A stretch of DNA of 64,000 nt from CAKAHY01 sp963522175 (GCA_963522175.1 CAUQXC010000006.1:97504-161503), one strand, 5' to 3'. Counted from the first letter of the stretch, positions 25,272-36,800 are shown. The notes: generated by a model from the letters alone, not told the origin. Numbers and translations: made by a program.

Positions 25272-25300
25272 ATTATATATAATTAATTCTTTTCAGTCAA
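25272..25300 (-). promoter_or_regulatory. Promoter of the purine operon
   Basis: TTGACT (25295-25300), 17 bases, TATAAT (25272-25277). No terminator is visible between the preceding yczE-like gene and this promoter, so some read-through from upstream is possible. Confidence 0.85.
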
Positions 25301-25326
25301 TGAAGCAAATGTCTTTTATAGAAATT

Positions 25327-25962
25327 TTATAAATTCTGTCTGCCTGACTTCTCATATCCGCAAAGCTTCTTTGAAACCTTTTCATTAAAGAAATATACTA
25401 TAGGTCCCATACCCAAAGCACAGATAATGCTTCCCACTCCTAAGATTCCGAGTCCTATGCCGCCTAAAATAAACGACAAAACTATACATGTCGCATCGGT
25501 TATTATCCTGGCCCAGAAAAATTCTATCTTGAACTTGTTTGAAATGATAATCGCAAGGCTATCGTAAGGGCTTATACCCAAGTTCGCAGTTTGATATAAG
25601 GATGCCGCGAAGCTCAGTACCAGAACTCCTCCGCACATAAGCAAAATCCTCGGGAAAAGTGCCGTCGGAATAATAATGAGAGCTTTTATAAGCCTGATGA
25701 ACAGATCAACACAAACTCCGACCAAGGCCCAGTTAAATATAGTTCCTATACCTATCATTTTTCTGCCCCATGTAAATTCTACGGCAAAAGCGGCTATATT
25801 TATTATCCAATATATAATTGCAAAATCAAGCCTCACAAAGTTTCCGAATGCCATAACAAAGCTTGTGTAAGGGTCGGTTCCCAGATCGGACAGCTTAAAT
25901 AATGATATACCCAAGCCTATACTCACAATGCCGAAGCACATAACAATAAATCTTCTTAACAT
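25327..25962 (-). CDS. YczE/YyaS/YitT-family membrane protein
   Basis: 211 residues with five or six membrane helices. The N-terminus MLRRFIVMCFGIVSIGLGIS and the repeated LGTDPYTSF and LGISPYDSL motifs are typical of the YczE/YitT group, integral membrane proteins of unknown function. It follows lysR by 18 bases and is probably in one operon with lysR, the SPFH protein and NfeD. The regulator may act on it, but that is inference. Confidence 0.8.
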   Translation of the reverse strand: MLRRFIVMCFGIVSIGLGISLFKLSDLGTDPYTSFVMAFGNFVRLDFAIIYWIINIAAFAVEFTWGRKMIGIGTIFNWALVGVCVDLFIRLIKALIIIPTALFPRILLMCGGVLVLSFAASLYQTANLGISPYDSLAIIISNKFKIEFFWARIITDATCIVLSFILGGIGLGILGVGSIICALGMGPIVYFFNEKVSKKLCGYEKSGRQNL

Positions 25963-25980
25963 ATTAATTCCCTTTAATTC

Positions 25981-26901
25981 CTATTCCTCGGTACTGAGTC
26001 CGCCCTTAACCCTCTTAATCAATAAATCCAAAAAATGCTCGGCATGCATACTTCTCGGTTCACCTTTTCTGCTTATATAGCCCAACTGTATTTGCTCATC
26101 CACATTAAGCCTTCTCGATATTATGCTTTCTCCGTTAAGTTCTTTGCTGATTATACCTGTACTTATAGTGTAGCCGTTAAGACCTATTAAAAGATTAAAA
26201 AGGGTTGCTCTGTCGCTTACTCTTATCATCTTTTCCCTTACTGCGGTACTTAATATTTCCTCAGAAAAATAAAAAGAGTTGTGCTCTCCCTGTTCAAACG
26301 ATAAATACGGATACTGTGCGAGTTCCTCTATTTCTATCAACTTCTTTTTTGCCAAAGGATGATTTCTTGTGATAAAAACATGAGGTTTCGCCTCAAACAG
26401 AGGTGTAAACTCCAAACGATTGTCTTTAATGAATTTTTGCATAACCTTCCGGTTGAAGCCGCTTATATACAATACCCCTATCTGACTTCTGGCATTTTTC
26501 ACATCTTCTATTATCTCGGCGGTTCTGCATTCCCTTAAGGTTACATCATATTCTTTGTAATCCACTTCTTTTAAAAAAGCAACAAACGCATCCACAACAA
26601 AGCTGTAATGCTGTGTTGAGACTTGAAAATGTTGCTTTTCCGGTGTGGTCTGTAAAAATCTGTTTTCCAACAACGACATTTGCTCTACAACCTGTCTTGC
26701 ATAAGACAGAAACTTCGTCCCGTTGGTTGTAACCGCAATTCCTCTGTTGGTTCTGTTAAAAATTTGAAATCCCAATTCTTTTTCAAGTTCATGAATGGCA
26801 TTGGTAAGGCTCGGCTGGGAGATAAACAAGGCTTGTGCCGCCTCATTTATCTTCCCTTTTTGTGCCACAGCCACCACATACTTAAGTTGCTGTATGGTCA
26901 T
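25981..26901 (-). CDS. LysR-family transcriptional regulator
   Basis: 306 residues, standard length. The N-terminal helix-turn-helix is MTIQQLKYVVAVAQKGKINE followed by AAQALFISQPSLTNAIHELEKELG. A periplasmic-binding-like effector domain (about 90-300) follows. The effector is unknown. It is translationally coupled to the SPFH gene (TAATG at 26899-26903), unusual for LysR genes, which are more often divergent from their targets. Confidence 0.93.
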   Translation of the reverse strand: MTIQQLKYVVAVAQKGKINEAAQALFISQPSLTNAIHELEKELGFQIFNRTNRGIAVTTNGTKFLSYARQVVEQMSLLENRFLQTTPEKQHFQVSTQHYSFVVDAFVAFLKEVDYKEYDVTLRECRTAEIIEDVKNARSQIGVLYISGFNRKVMQKFIKDNRLEFTPLFEAKPHVFITRNHPLAKKKLIEIEELAQYPYLSFEQGEHNSFYFSEEILSTAVREKMIRVSDRATLFNLLIGLNGYTISTGIISKELNGESIISRRLNVDEQIQLGYISRKGEPRSMHAEHFLDLLIKRVKGGLSTEE

Positions 26902-27812
26902 TACTTGCTAAGATCCGTTCTTTCATTCATCACGGCAAAGCCCGTTACCATGCTTGCCAAACTTTGCATATTGCTCGGTATAATAATCTTTGTTGATTTA
27001 CCGTCCGCAACTTTTTCAAAGGTCTCAAAGCCTTTGAGAGTTAAAACCGCCTGAGTAGGATTTGCTGCACTGAGCACTCTCAAACCTTCAGCCTGAGCCT
27101 GCTGTATTGCAAGAATAGCCTGAGCCTTACCTTCAGCTCTCTTGATTGCGGTCTCTTTCTCCGCCTCCGCATTAAGTATGGCTGCCTGCTTCGCACCTTC
27201 CGCAACCAGAATAGCACTCTCTTTCTTTGCCTGAGCTTCAAGAATGTTGGCTCTCTTTTCACGCTCCGCCTTCATTTCCTTCTCCATCGCAATACGGATA
27301 TCTTCAGGAGGAAGAATGGACTTAAGCTCAACTCTGTTTACCTTTATTCCCCAAGGATCCGTAGCCTCATCAAGCTCCGTTCTCATAGTGGTATTGATAA
27401 CATCTCTTGATGTAAGAGTCTGGTCAACCGTCATATCACCTATTATATTTCTGAGTGTTGTCGCCGTGAGATTTTCTATTGCCGAAAGCGGTCTCTCAAC
27501 ACCGTAAGTATATAACTTCGGGTCCGTTATCTGATAATAAACTATGGTATCTATTTGCATAGTTGCGTTATCCTTTGTTATAACCGGCTGAGGCGGAAAA
27601 TCTACAACCTGTTCCTTTAATGAAATAATCTTAGCTATTCTGTCAAAAAACGGATTGACAAAATTCAAACCTGAACTCAAACTCTGACTGTATTTACCGA
27701 GTCTTTCCACAACATACACTCTTGACTCCGGTACTATTTTAATAGCCTTAAATGTTATTACCAAACTTATCGTTATAATAATGATAATTAACGCAATGCC
27801 GAAACCTGCCAT
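26901..27812 (-). CDS. SPFH/band-7 membrane protein (QmcA/stomatin-like)
   Basis: 303 residues. One N-terminal membrane helix (ALIIIIITISLVITF), the SPFH domain (VPESRVYVVERLGKYSQSL onward) and a long Ala/Glu/Lys-rich coiled coil (about 180-245) ending before a conserved C-terminal segment. These proteins oligomerise at the membrane and often pair with NfeD, which lies 12 bases upstream here. Its role in membrane organisation or quality control is by family analogy. Confidence 0.93.
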   Translation of the reverse strand: MAGFGIALIIIIITISLVITFKAIKIVPESRVYVVERLGKYSQSLSSGLNFVNPFFDRIAKIISLKEQVVDFPPQPVITKDNATMQIDTIVYYQITDPKLYTYGVERPLSAIENLTATTLRNIIGDMTVDQTLTSRDVINTTMRTELDEATDPWGIKVNRVELKSILPPEDIRIAMEKEMKAEREKRANILEAQAKKESAILVAEGAKQAAILNAEAEKETAIKRAEGKAQAILAIQQAQAEGLRVLSAANPTQAVLTLKGFETFEKVADGKSTKIIIPSNMQSLASMVTGFAVMNERTDLSK

Positions 27813-27824
27813 AATATCTTCTCC

Positions 27825-28223
27825 TTATTTTACCAATCTTATTTTATTTCCTTCAAAGCTTTTAATCGTAGCTTTGTCATCTATATTGAACTTTTCGTTG
27901 CTGAAAGCTGTCCATACGGAACCCTTATAGCGAACATCATAGATATACTGTCCGTCATTGTCCTCTTTTGAGTTAAGTATGATAACCGACTCCTTCGGCA
28001 AACTTTCTTTGGCTTTTACAAACCTCTTACAATATCCTCGCAGTAAAAGCAGCGATGCAAGCGAAACCACCGAGAATATGACCGTCTGCATTATAGGATC
28101 TTTTATAAAGCCGCTCAAAACCGCAACGACCAAAGCCCCAAGCGCAAACCAAATAGAGACAAGTGCGGGTATAGCTATCTCAACTACAAGGCAAACAGCA
28201 AAAACTATACTCCAAACTATCAT
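27825..28223 (-). CDS. NfeD-like membrane protein
   Basis: 132 residues: two or three helices in the first 70 residues (IVWSIVFAVCLVVEIAIPAL, then LGALVVAVLSGFI and a third), followed by a short OB-fold tail (NDGQYIYDVRYKGSVWTAFS). It lacks the protease domain of long NfeD forms. It is the first gene of the nfeD-SPFH-lysR-yczE-like operon, with GGAGG before the ATG. Confidence 0.88.
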   Translation of the reverse strand: MIVWSIVFAVCLVVEIAIPALVSIWFALGALVVAVLSGFIKDPIMQTVIFSVVSLASLLLLRGYCKRFVKAKESLPKESVIILNSKEDNDGQYIYDVRYKGSVWTAFSNEKFNIDDKATIKSFEGNKIRLVK

Positions 28224-28280
28224 AACATACCTCCTTTACAATATTAATACGTAATATTCATATATCTTTGTTTTAATTAT

Positions 28281-28309
28281 ATCATATTATCCAAAAATAT
28301 TATTATCAA
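28281..28309 (-). promoter_or_regulatory. Probable promoter of the nfeD operon
   Basis: TTGATA (28304-28309), 17 bases, TATGAT (28281-28286), about 60 bases before nfeD. The region is AT-rich, so chance matches are possible. Confidence 0.5.
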
Positions 28310-28316
28310 GGTTTTC

Positions 28317-28691
28317 TTAAGATTTCATAAATGAAACAAATGCAAGTACTAAATTTAAAACACACCAAGCCGCGCACAGAAGTAAATCACTATATTCAGT
28401 TGTTCCTCCTATAAGAGCCATACCACTCGCAATTCCGAAAAGTATCATCAGCATAAGATCTGCTTCTTTTCCTTTATTTCTGTCTTTTATAGAAAAAATC
28501 CCCGCCAAAAATAATACTATTGCCACTATGAGCCCTGCAAAACCTCCATACTTGAAGTTTGTAGAATACTCTAAAAATCCTCTTGAATCTTCTAAGCTAA
28601 AACCGACCCTCAAAATTAAAACAGATATAAAACCGACTTGAATTGAAATCAGAATCGACAAACACCCCGAAATAATTTTCCATATTTTCAT
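28317..28691 (-). CDS. Small four-helix membrane protein (DUF4064-like)
   Basis: 124 residues from ATG 28691, chosen for the AAGGAG SD just upstream; the frame is open to 28790. It has four hydrophobic helices, starting MKIWKIISGCLSILISIQVG and ending LLLCAAWCVLNLVLAFV. The charged linker SIKDRNKGKEAD separates helices two and three. It resembles DUF4064-type proteins in pattern; this is a weak match. It is 67 bases after the MATE-peptidase fusion and may be cotranscribed. Confidence 0.6.
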   Translation of the reverse strand: MKIWKIISGCLSILISIQVGFISVLILRVGFSLEDSRGFLEYSTNFKYGGFAGLIVAIVLFLAGIFSIKDRNKGKEADLMLMILFGIASGMALIGGTTEYSDLLLCAAWCVLNLVLAFVSFMKS

Positions 28692-28758
28692 AAGCTTCTC
28701 CTTTCTGTCGCTTTCTTTGATTATATATTTATTTTTTCTTACAGTCAACGGGATAGGT

Positions 28759-30732
28759 TTATATTTTATAGTAGTATCTTTTAATTTCATACACCTGCAT
28801 TAAAAAGCCTCCTTCGGATTTTTTCACCTTTTCGTAGTCTCGGAAATCCTCATAAATCCTGCTTATGTTATATGCCTGTAAGGCTCCCTCTTTTGTCGGT
28901 ATCAGCGCCTCATAATGTCCTCCGATTTCAGAATGCTTGGAATCAAACCAAAGATATATGGCTATATATGCGGCTTCCTCTTTTATAGCAAAGTCTTTTC
29001 TCTTAAATACCGCCCTTTTCACCTCATATCCTTGCCTTTTTAAATATCCTTTCATGTAAAGAGGGTTTAAACCGAAGACTCCTCCCCCTATCGTTGAGGA
29101 CTTGTGAAAAATTTTAGGCGAATCCTTTGCGATATTCTCTATCACCGTCCTATAGGGAATATCCTCCCCGAAAGCGTGCAAAACGTTGTACATCGCTATC
29201 GAGCCGCAACCGTTCTTATTTATATTTCCTTTAATTCCGAAGCTTAAAAGCGTATCGTCAAAGCTTCTTTGATTATTTATGAAATTCGTATTTCCATATA
29301 ATTCCGGTCTTTTTAAAGCTTCTTTTTCTATGTCCGAAAGCACCTTATCACATGCGGAAAGTGCGGCTTTTTTGCCCTTGTTTTTTTTCGTCTTTCTCAG
29401 AAAATGCATGAATAAAAGTCCCGCACTTATGCCCGCCACAGAATCGGATACGGCTTCGGATATAAAAATCCCTTTAACATCGAAAAAAGTAGGTAAAAAA
29501 AGCATAAGCGGAATCAACAGAACTATTTTTCTGTACAGTGCCAAAAACATCGAATGGCCGGCTTTCCCCAAACCTACAAAAATACACTGCACACTTTCCT
29601 GTATACCGAAAATCCCCCAACCTGCAAGATAAATAGGCAGGTAAGATACAACAATATCAAGTACCTTATCATCACCCGTAAAAATTCTTGCTGCCGACCT
29701 TCTTGCAAAAATAAGCAAGATACTTCCCAAAATAGCAACCGTCATATTCAGGAAGGTGCTTATAAAGCAGGCTCTTTTAATTTTGACTTCATCTCCGGCT
29801 CCGTGATAATAACTGATTGTAGGCTGTACGGCCTGTGCTATTCCGTTTGAAAAAATATACATCATCTGCATAAGACTTTGGATAATCGCCATAGCAGCAA
29901 TGTATACATCGGCTCCGTACTTCTGTAACGAATAGTTATATGTCGCATGCAGGCAGGCTTCCGTAAAATTCATTGTAAAAGATGCAATTCCGTAAAGCAC
30001 AATTTGCTTTGCCTTATTTCTATCTATAGTAATATTTTCTTTTTTTAAATATAGTTTCTGTCCCTCTCCTTCTTTCCTGTTTACAAAATAAAATGCCAAC
30101 AGCATGCCGGACACCTGTGAAATCACCGTCGCATAGGCGGCTCCCGAAATCCCGAACCCGAAAATCATAATAAATATATAGTCCAAAACAACATTAAGCA
30201 GCGCGCTGAATGTACAGACAAACATAGCCTTTTTTGCATAGCCTTGGCAAAATAAAAAGTTCGAAAATACAGCCGTTAAAAGCTGAAAAGCAAGTCCCCA
30301 CAAGTATATATCAAGATAGCTTAATGCATATCCCACCGTGTTCTCGCTTGCTCCGAAACACATAAGTATACTGCGTTTAAAAATTTGTAAAAAAACAAAA
30401 AGAACAAGTGAAATCAGGCAGGATAAGGAAAATGCCGTTCCCATAAACTTCTCCGCTTCTTCGTAGCTTTCCCTTCCAAGATAGATCGATATGGCCGTAG
30501 TGCTTCCTATAGCAAGTAATTGCGCAAATGCATTAATGAGAATTAAAATCGGAAAACAGGTTCCTATACCCGATAACGCATCCACACCTATAAACGGTAT
30601 TTTTCCTATAAATATCCTGTCCACTACAGAATACAGAATATTAACAAATTGTGAAATAACAGCCGGAACAAGCAGACTCCAAATTCTGCCCTCAACCGAC
30701 ATTGTATTAATTCTGTTAGCTTTCATCCCCAT
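28759..30732 (-). CDS. MATE-family transporter fused to a C39-like cysteine peptidase domain
   Basis: 657 residues. Residues 1 to about 445 are a MATE exporter: 12 helices, beginning SVEGRIWSLLVPAVISQFVN with the DRIFIGK segment and the internal repeat at about 240. MATE proteins exchange cations for drugs or metabolites. After a basic linker (KKTKKNKGKKA), residues 490-657 form a papain-like domain with NGCGSIAMYNVL (Cys509), GGHYEAL (His606) and AYN (Asn622), as in C39/peptidase-like families. The last MATE helix should place it in the cytoplasm. C39 domains normally sit on ABC exporters of bacteriocins, so this partner is unusual. ATG 30732 or 30726 both possible. Confidence 0.8.
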   Translation of the reverse strand: MGMKANRINTMSVEGRIWSLLVPAVISQFVNILYSVVDRIFIGKIPFIGVDALSGIGTCFPILILINAFAQLLAIGSTTAISIYLGRESYEEAEKFMGTAFSLSCLISLVLFVFLQIFKRSILMCFGASENTVGYALSYLDIYLWGLAFQLLTAVFSNFLFCQGYAKKAMFVCTFSALLNVVLDYIFIMIFGFGISGAAYATVISQVSGMLLAFYFVNRKEGEGQKLYLKKENITIDRNKAKQIVLYGIASFTMNFTEACLHATYNYSLQKYGADVYIAAMAIIQSLMQMMYIFSNGIAQAVQPTISYYHGAGDEVKIKRACFISTFLNMTVAILGSILLIFARRSAARIFTGDDKVLDIVVSYLPIYLAGWGIFGIQESVQCIFVGLGKAGHSMFLALYRKIVLLIPLMLFLPTFFDVKGIFISEAVSDSVAGISAGLLFMHFLRKTKKNKGKKAALSACDKVLSDIEKEALKRPELYGNTNFINNQRSFDDTLLSFGIKGNINKNGCGSIAMYNVLHAFGEDIPYRTVIENIAKDSPKIFHKSSTIGGGVFGLNPLYMKGYLKRQGYEVKRAVFKRKDFAIKEEAAYIAIYLWFDSKHSEIGGHYEALIPTKEGALQAYNISRIYEDFRDYEKVKKSEGGFLMQVYEIKRYYYKI

Positions 30733-30800
30733 GTTCTTTCTTAATCAATTTTTCTGCCAAAATAGTCTTACAATTAATATAATAAGGGAAAAATACACGA

Positions 30801-30828
30801 AAGGGAAGTAGTTAATTCTACTTCCCTT
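30801..30828 (-). terminator. Terminator after the subtilase gene
   Basis: A perfect 11-bp stem AAGGGAAGTAG/CTACTTCCCTT with a 6-base loop, 6 bases after the stop codon. The minus-strand tail is TTCGTGTATTTTT, not a pure T-run. The plus strand has four T. Confidence 0.65.
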
Positions 30829-30833
30829 TTGAA

Positions 30834-33800
30834 CTATTGTTTATTTCCTTCCCATACTCCGTCTTTACCTACATAGTATGAATCCGGTGTGAGTCTGTTT
30901 GTATAAAGCTTACCCATATCTGCACCGAAGTTTGTTTCAAAATAATACCACTTGCCGTCTATTTTCTGCCAGCCCGTCTGCATTATTCCTTCAGCATCTC
31001 CCTTTTGGTTCTGTAAATAGTATGTTGCGCCGTTCTCCTGTATCCAACCCGTCTGCATTTTAGCTTCTTTATCAAATCTAAACCATGCATATGGAAGATT
31101 CTGAGATTGTACTCCCGCATTTTCTGTATAAACCAACACCCATTTATCCTTGAAAAATTCTCCGTTTTCATCCACAAGCATCCACTTTCCCGTATTGGTA
31201 TTATGTATCCATTTAGGCAACACTACATTAGCAGGTACCGTCCTATTGCGAATAAGCTTGGTAGCACCTATATATCCCTTCGGTAAGGCGGAAGCGGTAT
31301 GATTTTGTCCCACACCTCCGGCAGCAGTATGTGAATTGCCGGAATGAGAACCACCGGAACCTGAACCGCCCCCAAAACCTTTTTCCGAAGAAGAACTGTC
31401 GGTTTCCTTATTAGAATTTGAATTTTGATTTTCCTTAGGCTTATTGTCAGGCAGATTTTTACCGTATTCAAGCAATGTTCCGTCACTTCTTAAAACATGA
31501 AAATTTTTTGTCGCTACTATACTCGGACTATCGGTTTTCAAGGTCGGAACTCCCGTTTTATTACCTTCAAATGCTGTCTCATCGACAGTCTTAATTTTTG
31601 ATGACAGCTCCACAGTCGTAAATCTGTTATTTGCAAATACCTTCTCACCTAAATGGCTTACACCCTCCATATGCTCGGATGCATTTACAGCTTCCAAAAA
31701 CCTCAAGCCGGAAATCTCATTATTCATAAACGCTTCCGCTTCAATATCTTCCAAATTACCCGGTAAATCAATGTCTTTAATATGGTTGTTCTTGAACGCG
31801 GCTTTCCCTATATGTCCCAGATATTTTGATAAAACAAGTTTTTCAAGCTCATTATTCTCAAAAGCCTTTGTCTGTATAACATGTGTAAGCTCAGGAAGTG
31901 CATTTACAGCTTTAAGTTTATTGTTCTTAAATGCATATTCTTTTATTATTCTTAAAGAAGACAAATTTATATTGTTGAGATTAAAACCGAAGCTCTCCAA
32001 GTCATTATCCATAAAAGCACCCGCCCCCACGGTGCTTACTTTCTCGGGGATTATAACGGTTTTTAATCCCTTTCCATACAATGCAAAGTTGCCTATCTCT
32101 TTTATGTCACCTGCTCCGGACACTGCGACAGGTATAGTGAGATTTTTCTCATTACCCATATACCTGAGAAGATTATTGTCTTTTACTATGTATTCCTTTC
32201 CGGTATAAGCTTCCACCGTAAAGCTTCCGGCAGGTTTTGAATTTGCCAAAATACTAAGGGTGTCTCCGGCATTCAAGCCTTCCATATCTATCTCAAAGAA
32301 TCCGTCCTCATTTGCCTGTGCCCGATACTCTCTTTGCGATACCTTGACCTTTATGTCGGCATTCGGCAAAGTAAATCCCGGCAGAACCTTATCTGTATCA
32401 AAAACAGGGAGTCTTACCTGTGCCTGGACAAGATAATAATAAAATTCTATGATATTTTCCCTTTCCAGCTTAAGCTCTATAGGCTTATCCGTGCTTGTAT
32501 ACAGCTTTGAATTTTTCTCTATATCATAAGGCTTGATCGTAATAGTTTCACCTATTTTATAATAAGCTGAAGCATCATTATTTCTTCCATAGGACTGCGG
32601 ATTATTATTTCCGTATTTCAAGCCTATCTTCAAAACATTTTCTTTATCCTTCGCATCCGTTTGCTTAATTTTTACAAGAGCCGGATTTATGAGATATTCT
32701 CCCGTTTTGGATGTAAGCTTTGTATTTACATCCGTATAAACCTTCGCATACTCAAACATCTCTCTTCTGTCCGTACCAAAAGCTCCGCTTTCTATCTCAC
32801 TTAATTTAGGTGCATTTATTTCCACCTTTTTATTATAAGTAAATGCGGAATTTTCAATCTTCAACAATTCTTTTGCACCCTCCACAATAACAGGGTCTCC
32901 CGCACTTTCAAATGTATATTTTTTAATCAGCTTTACATTCTCCGGAATATTAATCTTAAACTCCGTACTTCCGTACAGGCTGTCTTTATACTGGAACCTG
33001 AATGCCTCCTCATCTATCTCTCTAAGACTCTCAGGCAACTTAACCGTACTTAACCTGTTATTCTTGAATGCTCCTTTTCCTATAGTTTCAATACCTTCAG
33101 GTATAATTAAGCTCTTAATCTTGACCTCATAAGGTTTGTTCAAACCGTTAAAAGCCGCTTCTCCTATGTGTCTTACTTCAATACCTTTTATTTTCTTAGG
33201 TATACTTACATCAGGATTATTACCCTTATATTTTGTTATTGTTTGAGTCGCCTCATCAAATTCAAAGTCAGGCTCCTCCGTAGGTCTTATATTTCCTCCA
33301 TTATTTCTTGATGTATCATCTATATCGCTTTCTTTATTTTCTTTTGCTCCCGGTTCATATAACCATGTAGCTTTGACAGCGAAAGCTCCCGCTCCGGATA
33401 AGGCTTCCGTTTTTGTGAAAGCTCCGTCATATATAAAGCTTCTTGACTTTGCCTTTGAACTCGCACTTGTATCATAGTATAATGCCATACTTTCGGATAA
33501 ACCTTTCTCATACCTTGTGGCAACATAAATAGGCTCATCTCTTTTGATATTATATTCACCCAAATCTATCTCATTCCAGTCATTTTTCTTTAAATTCGGG
33601 TACTCCTTAAACGGAACCAACTCTCTTAAACGTCTTTCATTATCGTAGCCGATGATACCTATCTGTATATGATTTCCGGCATAATAGTCGTTATTTACCA
33701 AAAACAGCTTCACACTTTTTAGGATTGCTCCCTCGTACGGAGCTTGAAATCTTACAGCATTACCTTTCATTGAATTTCTAAAATGTATGGATTGATAGGA

Positions 33801-36800
33801 ACCGTTTTTCTTTTCTATTGTAAAACCGTAGTCCGTTTCTTGACTTTGTAAATTTCCCGGCAATTTTTCGAGTACCGTATCCTCTATACTTAGGACTTGT
33901 TCTCCAAGCTTTATATCCACTTCTTTAGGTAAATAGCCCTCTTTATAAATTCTCAGTCTATGTTCGCCCGTATACACATTTATATACTCAAACATTCCCG
34001 ATGCATCAGTACTTACAGTCGACATATTGTCATCATCTGTGATTTTAATACTTACTCCTTGCAACGGATTATTTAATGCATCCTTCACAATGCCCTTTAT
34101 AAGTGACTTTTTAGCAGGCTTTAATACAAAATTCAGTTCTTTGTTATGCTCTGTACTGAGATCAACCTTACTTATCTGCGTCTCGTATCCATATGCACTC
34201 ACCGCTACTGTATATGGATTATTTTGTGAATTTACAGCATGTCCCAGCTTATAAGTTCCGTCAATTATACTTGCAGTAGTATATTTGCCGGTTTCAAGTA
34301 CGGTTATTTTTGCGGCTGCGGGGATAAGACTCTCCTCTTCAAAAGTATGGATATTAGAATACGATATGTCCGGGCTCATACCTTTCTCTTCTTTTTCTTC
34401 ACTTTCCAAATCATTTATAAGCTCTATTTCTTCATCATCTTCAAACGCGACAGCTTTTGCCCCTGATTTTAAATCGTTTTTTTTCTCCCCTACATAAATA
34501 TTATCTATATACCATCCCAAATTATAATCATCATGTATTCCACCGTTTGACTGTGCTCTGAATCTTACTGACACGGTTTTTCCCTTATATTTATCCATAC
34601 TTGTTGATATTGTATGCCACTGCTGAGGAGAACCGAAGCCTTGTATAAGCTCCTTTCTAAAAAGGCTTTGCCAGTTTTCCGTATTTTCTTCTTTAATCTC
34701 AACATTAAAGCTTACATTCCGGTCAAAATTAGGTCTTATGCTGAAGGTATCAAAATAGAAATAATCTCCTTCCTCAACAGTAAATTCCGGCATCATCAGA
34801 TATGAATCCTGTTCTACCGTTCCTCCGTGGCTCATTGCTTCATTTAATTTTGTCCCCCAAACCTTTGTTTTGTTTGTATTTATTCCTTCATATATATTTC
34901 TGTATATAAGAGTTTTTTGTTGCCAGTCTTCAGGCAGATTGATATTTCCGTATTCCCAGTCATTTACTTCATACGCTGCAATTCCCGGCGTAAAGCCTCC
35001 ATCATTACCCTCAAAATCGTAGCTCACATTGATTCTTAGCTTTCCATAATTTACGGTTAAATCGTCCGAAGCTTCGGAAATATTTCCGGATATGTCTCTT
35101 GCTTTGATTCTGTAGGTATATTTCTTCCCATCTTCAACAGTCTTATCCGCATAGCTCATCCTATAATGGGTTTTACTCTTTCCATCATCTATAAACTGCT
35201 TATTATAGCCCTGGTTTATTGTAGCGAACTCCACAAATTCGCCTCCGTCAATACTCTTTTCAATTATATAGTCCTTCATATCGGGCTCTTCATTCATGAT
35301 GAAGCTTAACTTAAGACCATTTTCTTCCCTGTTTGAGATTAGACCCTTTACCTTTGCAGGAGGAAGCTTTTCATCCGTTCTTATTTCCAAATTGTCAAGA
35401 TACCAGCCCGGGCCTTCCTCTCTTCCCAAAAAATAGAACCTTATAAGCAAGGGCTTATCACTTCCCGCAAATTGCCTAAGAGAATATGTATTCCTTTCCC
35501 ACCTTCTCTCAGTTATATCCGGTCTGAGTCTTGTCTCATATATTACCTTCCATTCTTTGTCGGTACTAAGCTTTGCCTGTATCTCCGCTCTTGATATTCC
35601 GAGAAATCCATTATACACATCGGCCGTCAAGCTCAAATTATCATCCTCGGATGCTTTGCTCACATCTACAGGAGGTAGGTACAGATAGCTTTCCTCACTA
35701 CGTTTAAACGTAGGTGAACCACCGTCTATTCCCATGTATTGTTTACTTCCCTCTCGCATAGGAGGTTCCGCATTTGAAAGTCGTTTGGATAAAGCCCAGT
35801 TTCCCTTCACAATAAAGCCTGACAAATCATTTTCAAAATCAAAACTCCAAGGCAGACTTACACCCGAATTTACACTTATCTGTTTTTTAATCTCTGTAAT
35901 ATTGTCCGCATAATCCTTGACAACAACACGCAAATATAAACTTCCCGCCTCCAGCTCCTTCTCTTCTATTACAGCCTTATAAAGACCGTCATTCTGTTCT
36001 CCCGTATCCAACTTTAAATCAAGATTTTTTTCGCTTGTCGAGGCATTAAATTTATAATACACCTTGGCGTCTTTAATAGATATATCATCCTTTATTTTAA
36101 CATTTACATTATATGCTCTTCCTATATAAGCTTCATCTTCAGATTTAAACTCGGCTGTAGCTACGCTTGTATCCCTTCCCTCCTTTAAAATTTTTCCGTA
36201 AACTGAACCCAAATCACTTCCTTTAATTTTGGATACGGCATCATAAGCATTTACAAGTCCGTACCCATAGGCCATATTCGGGCTTTCCGCATACTGTCTG
36301 TCACTCAAAGGCTCAGCGCTTTCCTCAAGAATATTTATTATCTCCTCAACACCTATATTCGGATTCGCTTCCTTAATCAGAGCAATAACTCCCACTACAT
36401 GCGGTGTTGCCATACTTGTACCGTTCCATGATACATAATTTCCCAATGCATCGATAGAACGTACCTGTACTCCCGGCGCTACTACCTCCGGTTTTATTAT
36501 TTTCTTTGTATCGTCAAAAGCGGATGGCCCTTTTTTGGAAAAGCTGCCGAGTTTCTTATTTATATCTACAGCTCCTACGGTAAGGACATTGAGCATGTTT
36601 CCCGGATTCGACACACTGCCGAGCCCCGGTGTCGGCTCACCGCCTCCTTGATTTCCTGCTGCAAAAACTCCTACTATGCCTTCTTCCTTCCATGCTTGTG
36701 CCACATCATAAAACCACTTATCCGCATCACTGTCACCACCCCATGAATTATTTATAACATCAGGCTTTTGTTCAAGCATCCATTCAGCCGCCGCCAAAAG

